Source of the DNA: Zygnema cylindricum
Lineage: Eukaryota; Streptophyta; Zygnematophyceae; Zygnematales; Zygnemataceae
NCBI GenBank assembly: GCA_037447655.1
Contig: JBBHKE010001584.1
Location: 40,622 to 104,621, forward strand
Length of the DNA: 64,000 bases
Direction of reading: 5' to 3'
Part shown: piece after piece, positions 12,601-22,100 of the stretch
Layout of the letters: each line of letters opens with the position of its first letter
Position numbering within the stretch: position 1 is the stretch's first letter
The notes under the pieces: generated by a model
The model's database searches: none
The model's input: the letters and a program-made list of their open reading frames with translations, nothing else
Told to the model about the DNA's origin: nothing
Made by a program: the position numbers and the translations under genes

Positions 12601-15290
12601 ATTTCCTCATGTTCCCCGAAGTAATTGCTGAAATTTTACAAAAAATTGTGTAGGTTTTTGCGAATTTGTGCAGATTTTTGCCTGTTTTTGTATGTTTACT
12701 AGGAATATTCATTGATGTGAATATTTTTTCAAATCTGATTTCCCCTCTGATTCTTATTCAAAAAATTATACAAAGATTCTCAAACAAAACTCCCTGGAAA
12801 TTTATTTAATTTTGTTCACATGCAAGAAATCTGGTGAGTAAACCAACAAAACAGTTTGTCAATTAATAAGAAAATCTATATATATATATATATATTAAAT
12901 TCATGGATTTGAGATTCCGTGTGCTTCAAGCATGGAACGTCCTACTCAAAATTAAATTCGTTGTTTATTCCAACTTTCGAATTCATTTTTATTCTGACTT
13001 CAAAATTTTAAGCTTCTGTATAGTTTAATTATTTATTTTTGATTGGATTTCTTGTTGGTTGGTGTATACAGGAGCCTTGATTCAAACCTCATTAGTGGGA
13101 ACATCACGACATCATATTTTAATAAATTTAAAAAACTCCAAGCAGTGTAAGTATCATTTATAAACATTCGAATAATTAATCAATTGATGCAATAGATTCA
13201 ATTAATTAAGGATTCAGTTATGGTCATTATTTAAATTTTAATTTTCTCCCTCTCCAAAGGGTGCAAATGATTTTGCAAAGTAAATTTCTGATAGTATAGT
13301 ACTTGAATTTTTTATATTTCAGCTTTATGTTATTCAATTTTTGTAGTTTTTTTTGGGAGTTTCTCAGAGATGTTTTGGGTTTTGTGGGGTTTTCAATAAA
13401 CATATCTGGTCATCATTTTGTAGTTATATAATGAATTGAAAGGTGTATTCAGTATATGTTGATATATATTGTGTTTTTGGTGGTAAAAACTTCGTTTATT
13501 TATAGCTTCGTAGGTAACTTCTTCTTACACTTTTTCATCTTTTCTTTTTAATTAGCTGAAGCTTTTGTTCAATACTGTCTCCCAGCTTTGTCGACTATTG
13601 CAGATTTCAATTTTTTTTTTTTATAACCGTATAAAAATTTGTATACTGGATAACTTAAGTACGGCACTTTTCATCTCCTTATTTATAAAAAACCCTAAAA
13701 TTTGAAATTTTATCGATTTGCAGATTTTTGAAAAACAACGAACTTAGTGGAGATGTGGTTCTTCCCATTAATGGCATTGATTTGAGCTCTACAAATCTTG
13801 AGTTTTTGTCTTTAGCGAGCAATAAATTGAGTTTAAGTCAAGGAAACCTCCAGAATACTTCCAGCTTATCTTTGGAGTAAGTGGAATCGGCTGGATTAAG
13901 CTTTTTCTTTCACAACAATGCAAGAAAAAACTATCGGTATACAATGTTTGATATTTGCACGAAATAAAACAAAAAATAAAAAGAAAAATCTTTACGAATT
14001 CTTTTCTTTTTACGATCGTTTTTTTTTTCCATGATTTTTTGACAATTTAGCGATCAGTAAATTGAGTTTTGGTCAGGGAAACCTTCTCAATATTACCGCG
14101 TCATGTTTAGAGTATGTGGAATTTAAAAGATTTCATTTTTAGATCAAAAGGGGATCGCTTAAACCCTTGGTTTGACAAAAATGCAAAAAAAAAATACATA
14201 TTGTTTTTTGTACAATTTTTTTTTTCTCTCAATACTTTTTTTTTTACGTTAGTATGTGTATATGTAAATGCATATGTATCCGTGTACCTATATGTATTTG
14301 TATATGTATACGTATACGTATACGTAGACGTATAGGTATATGTATACGTATAGGTATAGGTATATGTATATGTATATGTATGTGTATATGTATATGTATA
14401 TGTATATGTTTATGTATGTATGTATATACATGTATATGTGTGTATGCATGTGTACGTGTACAGTATATAACGTGCAAATATATGTGTACTTAAATATTTA
14501 CTTACTTGTTATGGTGTAAAGATACAGTATATGTAGGTATAAAGATATTTATGTATGTATGTAAATATACTTCTACATGTTTAAATATATATTTACATAT
14601 GTATATATACATGTGTATGCACACAAACATTGTGGTTCATGTAGGAATTATTTTACAAGCTTTAAATAGAATACAATGGAAATTATTCTAATTCACTTAG
14701 ACAAATCGTGACAAGACGCTCAAATTATTTTTGTTATCTTTCTTTTCCGGCATCTATAGTGCTCTTGATTTTTTGATTTTTTTCCCTTTTTGGAGACCTG
14801 GTCGCTTACAGCAAATCAAAATTTAATTCCATTATACTAGTTTGTTTTTCCCTTCCTGCAATTTTACCGGTAATATAATAAATAATGAGACTTTCTTTAT
14901 TTTTTCCCCTTTTCCCTTTATCTTTTTTTCTACCTAAACTTGGACAATAGCAATTGTTTGTTGTTTATTTTTTGTATCACAACCGTATATCATCAGAAAC
15001 TCTTTTTCATTTCCCTGTTCTTTTTTCTTCTTTTTGTCTTCATCTTTTCATTGTTTTCTTTGTCTTTGTCATTAATTTTTTTCACTTAAGCTTGCCCGTT
15101 GAATTATGTTGTTACTTCATTCATTTTTACTTTCTATTTCTTGTTGTAGCTTTATATGCCCTCATTAACTTTTTCTAACTCTCTCACTCCCTCTCCTTCT
15201 CCTCTCCCCCTCTCCCTCTGCCTCTCCCTCTCACTTTTCCTCGCCCTCTCCCTCTCCCACTCCCTCTCCTTCATCGCCTTCCCCTCCCCT

Positions 15291-15385
<95 letters not shown>

Positions 15386-16134
15386 TCCCCCTCTCTCTCC
15401 CTCCTCTCCCCCTTCCCCTCCCCCTCCCCTCCCCTCCCCTATCCATCCCCTCTCCCCCTCCCCCTCCACCCCCCCTCCTGCTCCCCCTCCACCCGCTCTC
15501 CCTCCCACTCCCTCCCCCCCTCCCCCTCCCCTTCCCCCTCCCCTTCTCCTGTTCCCCTCCCCCCCCCCTCCCGCCCCCCCCCCCCCCCCCTCTTCCCCCT
15601 CCCCCGGCCCCTCCCCTTCCCCCTCCCTCTCCTCCTTCCCCTTCCTTTCCCCTGCCCCTTTCCCCCCTTTGCACTCTCCTTGTCCCTCTTCTTCTCCCTC
15701 TCCCTCTGCCTCTCCCTCTCTCCTCTCCTTCTTCCTCTCTCTCTTTCTCCCTCTCCCTCTCTCTCTTCAGCCTTGCAGGCAACCCTCTATGCCAAAATAC
15801 AACCGACCAGAATATTCGTGACCTATGTAAAGACACTGCCGGAGTTATGAATGACTATGTGGCCGGACCGGTTTGCAAAAGAAATTGTTCTAATGGGAAC
15901 CTACCGAATCCATATTTATATTTTACGAACAATGGGTCTTGTACTTGTTCAGGATTTCTCAATATTGAGATCATTGTTGGGAATCCTTTATTGGCTTATA
16001 TTTCTAAAAGAGGGATAAGAGCTACAATGGCGTCAGTTGCCAGAGCTCTTTCTGTTGATCTAAACCAGGTATAAGTTTCTTAAGTTTGTCTACTACTTGT
16101 TTGTATGTGTTTTTTCTTTTTTGCTTGCTTTTTT

Positions 16135-16186
<52 letters not shown>

Positions 16187-19100
16187 CCTCGTTTTTTCGT
16201 TTTTTCGTTCTTTTCGGGTTTCCGTTTTTTGGTGGGGAGTGTCTACAAGGGTGAGAGTTTTCGGCCGGGTATGGTCTGGTCTTGGTCTATTATATAAGTT
16301 TATAAGTTTGTATGTGTATGTGTATGTGTATAAAATGAAAAATAATTGCATAAAAAAAATGATAAGCTTTTTCGAAGTAAAGAAATCATTAGAAAAATTA
16401 ATTTCGCTAGTAATCTTCTGTAAAATAGAAACTAGTTTTATCAAAATATGATTTTTTATTTCATTTTTGTTGATATACAATTTCAGTTGTGTAAATAGTG
16501 AAACGTCCATTTTTAATTTTTATTTTAGTGCTCTCTCTCTCTCTCCCTCCATCTCCCTCCCTCTCCCTCCCTTTTCCCTCCCTTTTTCCCTCCCTCTCTC
16601 TCCCTCCATCTCCCTCCCTCTCCCTCCCTTTTCCCTCCCTTTTTCCCTCCCTCTCTCTCCCTCCCTCTTCATGTATTTTTCAATGTGGTACTGTTGTTTC
16701 ATGGTTTTTTTACGTCGGTTTATGTAAATCTATTGTTCGTGTAGAGATACTTTTGCTACCATCTCTACACACTTTGAAACCATTGTTCTTTGGAATCATT
16801 GTACTTTATTGTCTTGTAAATTATCGAACCCTTACGGTGACCTGTACATTCACCAAAATTGTTGTCGATTAGTTGATTCTTTCACCATAGATTCCATAAA
16901 CGATTTTTTTTTTTTTTGTTTTTTAACTCTGCCGTCCACCGTCTCTGTTATCGGCCGTCACTATTTATAGCTTTTTGTTTTTTGCGGCTTCGATTATGTG
17001 GTGGATGTAGTGCAACCGGTCCACTCTAAATTTAGAGTTAGAGTTAGTACTCACATTATTCAATAAGGACATTGAATTCACCTATTATAATGAGAAAACA
17101 TTCTCTCTCCTTCGCTCCCCTTTTTGTATTGTTCTTGTCGATTTTTGTATTATTTGCTTCCATGTTTCTTCTTTGTCGTGACTCTCCTCTCCCTTATCTT
17201 TTATATTTTTTCTTCGATGTCTCTTTCCTTTGCCAACCATGCCTTTACCTTCAAGAGTTTTGGGTCGATATGTTTTCTTATTTTTCTTTTTCAAATGTTG
17301 GTTTTTAATCAAATGAAAATAGAAGTTCAGTTTTATGCGAACACGCTTAAGTTCCATACTCTTATTCCAAAAGATAAAAAAATTGCAAAATTTGTAAGCT
17401 TTCTTGAATCTTGGAGGTGGCCCGGATGCGTTAAACGTTTATTAAAGAAAAATTATGATCTTATATTTTTTTTTTTCGTATTTTTTCCTTTCCTTTAACA
17501 TTACATTCCAAGTAACATTTTTTTATACTTGAACAAAAAAAAATCTAAATTTATGCAGTTTTCGCAAATATCAGCGGTGATCCGAATAATCTAAAATTAA
17601 AAATTACAAATTTTCCGCATTGTTTGTTACTTTTTTTCCTTTTTTTTTTTTTTGGATTCGATCTTGGCGTTACTTTCTTTTGCGTGTTTAATATTAAGCT
17701 TCTTATTCTAATTAATTATTATTATTATCGTTATTTTTTTTTTGCTTTTGCAGATTTATGTGGCTTCTGCAAATTTTGCAGATAATGACGATTCTTTAGA
17801 ATTTAATTTGCAAATTTTCGGTACGGATGAAAATTCGCCCGGTCCACAAATAAAAAAAATTCTCCAAACTATCAAAACTGTTGAAAGTGTCGGCACGGTC
17901 GATGGATACAAATTTCTCTCTGAAGTGATTTATACCCCTGGTGAGTAAGACCGCTTCAATGATATCTGTATTTGTTTACTTTTATACCGACCTTAGGTTT
18001 TTTAAGGGGTTTTTGGGTTTCCCTGTTTGAGCTGCAACATCAATTTTTATAATTTTTTTTTTTTTTTTTTTTTCCTTCAAGTAAATCTTCATTCAATCGT
18101 TATATATATTCAATTTCGGTTTCTTTATTTTATCTTAAACTCAAAACTTTCTTACCTTTTTTTTTTTTGTTTCCCCTTCTGCGTGGTTTGCAGTTCCCCC
18201 TCCTCCTTCCCCTCCTCCTCCCACGTCGTCTCTCACTATTTTAGACGGTAAAAATGGATCAGGTATAATTTTTTTTTTTTTTTTTGTAACCATATTTACT
18301 TTCTTTAATTTTGCCATGTTTCTCAAACTGATGTTCTAGAAGGTGCATTTTTGAAATCCCTATGGGCTGTGTCCTACAAGAACTCTAAAAGAATAATGAA
18401 AAGAATATATATATAAAAAAAAAAGATGGTAAGAAAACCGTACCGAAATTTGACTTGACGAGTCTATAATCTATTATTTTATCAATCATTTCATGGAACT
18501 CCCAAATTATTAATAGTACTGTAGTGCCATGGCTCGTAACCAAAAGTACAGTAAATACGTACGATGAACCGAAATTAAAGTAATTTAATACGACATCTCC
18601 ATAATCAGCGTAATAATAATTTCGTATGATAAATCATATATTAAAAAAATTCGTATGATGACTCGTACTCAAAAGTAATTTAGTGCGTATTCTTTCTCCA
18701 GGAGTACAAGGATGGTTGATTGCGGTGATCTCCGTACTTGCGGGACTATTTCTCATCACAACCATTATCCTTGCAGCATATCTGCACCACAGTCGTGAGT
18801 TTTCAAACACTTTGCATGTAACATAACAGTGATTTTTGTTTTTTTTTTTTTTTCCTTACTTCGATATACTTGAATTATAATCATAGGCTATCAAACTATT
18901 TGCGGCTTGTGATATTGTACTTAATTCTCACACTTCTTGACGTACTTGAAGCACAATGGTTTTCTAACAGGCACATTCTCTTCCATATGATCCATATCTC
19001 TCCCTCTCTCTCCCTCTCTCTCCTGCCCACTCTTCGCCCTCCCTCCCTCGCTCCACTCCCTTCTCTCTTTTCTCCTCCCTCTCTTCCTCCCTCCTTTCCT

Positions 19101-22100
19101 CCCTCTGCCTCCCTCCCTCCCTCTCTCCCTCTCTCGCTCCTTTCTCTTCCCTTCCATGTACCCCCCTCTCTCCTTCCTTTTCTACCCTCCTTCCCTCCCT
19201 TTCTTCCTCCCTCTTACCCCTCTCCTTCCTCTCCCCCCCTTGGAAAAGAGCATCCTCTTCCTCTCTCCTTTTCCTTTTCTATGCCCATCCCAGTTAAAAT
19301 ATGCGGACTTCCGCATTTTCTTCCGTTTCTTTTTCTATTCTATTTTCCTTACAAAAAATTCAATGTCTAAAAATTGACATTTATAAACATATAAATATAC
19401 ATATAATGGTTAATCATGATAATCAATCGCTATTAATGTATCTTGTACTTTTTGTTTCTTTAAAATAATTCAAAATCAATCCTGATTAATGATTTTATAT
19501 TCTAAAAACTAATGGCTCCGCACATTCAAGTAATTTATATTACATGTAAACTTAGTTAGTATAAAGAAGTAAGAAAACACAATAAGTAGTAATAAAAAAA
19601 GTTAATATTTTAGGAATTGTTCTCTGCTTAGCATAAGCACTTGTATTGTATACATATATATTTTAATTATCTGCAAGATTCAAAACATGACTAATAAACA
19701 TTTTTTTTCTCCCTCGTGATTCAGGCGATAGGGAAACTTTGTTGGAAATCAAAGTTGGAAAAGGTTTTGTGAAAGGAATTCCTTTTAGAGATGTCAAAAT
19801 AGCGACGAACAATTTTAACAACGATAATTTGTTAGGAGTTGGAGGCTATGGGATTGTATATAAGGGACAAGGACCAAATGGAGAATCATGGGCCGTAAAA
19901 CGAGCTAAGACTATTTCCTTAAAGGGTCTCCAAGATTTTGAGCAAGAGGTAAGCCACATATTTTCTTAAACCCTTGCCTCATGTTTTTTTTTGGGATTTC
20001 AAGTGTTGGTTAGAGTTGTTATAAGATTTTTTTTGGGATTTTTTGGATTCTTTTGATTTCTTCCAAGTGTTTTTTCAAGTTTTCAAGTCAGTTGAAGAAA
20101 TCTAAGTGACGAAATTAAGTGATAATAATAATAGAAAAAAAACCCAAGTTTACATTAAGAATTGCTCCCGACAACTTTTTTTCTGCTTGTTTGTTTAAAA
20201 CATTATGAAATATTTTTATGATAGTCTAACTCGCGGTTGACTAGCACAACAACAACTATTAACATTTTTGTGAAACTCTTCGAAATGTTTACATTGATAT
20301 TTTTCAAACGATAAATATTTTGGCATCTGAGAATTTTTTTTCTTTGGATCAAAATGTTCAATAAAGCGTTTATTTGATTCCAATATTCAAAAAAATTGCA
20401 TCTTAGATCTGAAAATTCAAAAAAATTGTTTTTTGATCTTGAAAAATGCTACTTTTTTTCGCAGGTCGCCATTATTTCCAGAATGAGTCACTCTAATATC
20501 GTGAAGCTACTGGGATTTTGTGACCGGAAAAATGAGCAAATTTTGATTTATGAATTCATGAAAAACGGTAGTCTTAAAGACCTTCTGAGGCCAGACGAGG
20601 GTAAGAAGCAGCCTCTCTTTCTCTCCCTCTCTATCTCTCTCCTTCCCTCCGTCCCTCCCCCTCTCCTCTCTCTCTCTCTTCTCTCTTCTCACACATTTTC
20701 CTCCTCTATCTCCTCTCTCTCCCTCTCTCCTCTTTTTCCCCTCTCTTATTTACCTTTTCTCTCCATTTTTTTATTTATCCAGTCAATTTTTTCATGGTTT
20801 GTTAATCATTTGAATCTTGACTCCATACGTGAATCACAACTTTCTCTTCTTTTTTTTTCCTCCTTTTTTGGGTGCGTTTCTATGGCTTTTGTGAACAAAG
20901 TTTCGAATCTGATTTTTTGCATCTTAGCAATGCATTTCATTTGTATTTCTTTATCAATGTTTGGTGCTAAAATATGCAGGTGTGTTTACCTATCCTTACC
21001 ATAGTTGTTATGGAAAAATAAAAAGCTTGAATTGTGAAATACTGTGGTTTGCATTAAACTTTGTTCAAGTGCTGACGGCGTGAGTTTGTTTTTGTGTCAT
21101 AAAAAATGGGGTATTGAATTTTAAGAGATCAACCACTCCCATAATAACATGACAGTCAATTTAAATTAAAAAAAAAAAACTGTATGAAAGAGCAATTGTT
21201 AGCTTAGTATTTTGTTAAATGGTTGCAATATATTTTCGGTATAAATATTTTTTTTTCTGATATTGAAACTGATTTAGTTTCATTTGTTTCTGCAAGACCT
21301 TCTAGTTAACAGCAGAGCAATTGAGTCAAAAAAATGAATATAACTGTGATCAATGTGTAATTAGCTTTAATTTCCGATTTCTTTTTAGTTATTACTGATG
21401 TTTCTTGATTTTATATTTCTATGTCCTGGTTTATTTTGTCCTGACCTTTCATGTTTTTTGTTGTTTTTTTTATTGTTGTTTTTATTCTTTTATTTTTTTT
21501 CCCCTATTTTAGATGGTAAAATCAGAACCCCTCTAACTTTCGAACAACGCTTAAATATCGCAATTGGAGCTGCTGAGGGATTGCTTTATTTGCACAAATT
21601 TGCCTCCCCTCCAGTTATTCATCGAGACATTAAATCGGACAATATTCTTCTTGGCGAAGACTTTACGGTATATACCGCTTTTTCCACAATTGTTTCACAG
21701 TTTTCCGGCAGCTTTGCTACAGTTTTTTTGTGGTTTTCCTGCAAGTTTTTTGCAGTTCTTGTGCATTTGTCTTCTGTTTTTTGTTTTCTTCTGGCTTCTC
21801 CAATTTTTCTACAGCTTTTCTGCAGCTTTCTATAGCTTTTCGTTTTTTCTGCTCTTTTTATGCAGTTTTTTTTTCAGTTTTTCTACAATTTTCCCACAAA
21901 TGTGCTACATTACTTTGCAGTCTTTTCAACATTTTCTCTGCAGTATGTATGCAGTTCTCTTTGCGGTTTTTCTGCAATTTTCCTCCTGTTTTTCTGCATT
22001 TTTTCTGTGTATAATTATTTCATCGTTTGTTGCAGCTTTCTGCATTCCATGCGCACTACTTACCCAAGTTATTCTACAATTTTCTGACAATTCTTTTTCT

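Larger units (their letters stand above)
601..13876 (+). other. LRR domain of the plus-strand kinase (17 single-LRR exons plus one 51-codon exon)
   Basis: Seventeen exons of 66-93 nt each encode one repeat of the plant-specific form LxLxxNxxxGxIPxxIxxLxxLxxL, and each intron splits the final Leu codon after its second base. Examples are residues [19 protein letters not shown] (exon 4352) and [19 protein letters not shown] (exon 5960). The 3281 exon begins [11 protein letters not shown] and carries a Cys pair that is conserved in the paralog. The last exon (13724-13876, 51 codons) holds about two degenerate repeats ending in SLSLE, before the capping exon. This is the extracellular solenoid, presumed to bind ligand or partner ectodomains. 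Confidence 0.9.

Noticed and set aside
14114-14493. ORFs over the TATGTA microsatellite
   Set aside because: Repeat translation (alternating Tyr/Val/Ile/His/Cys) with no coding features.
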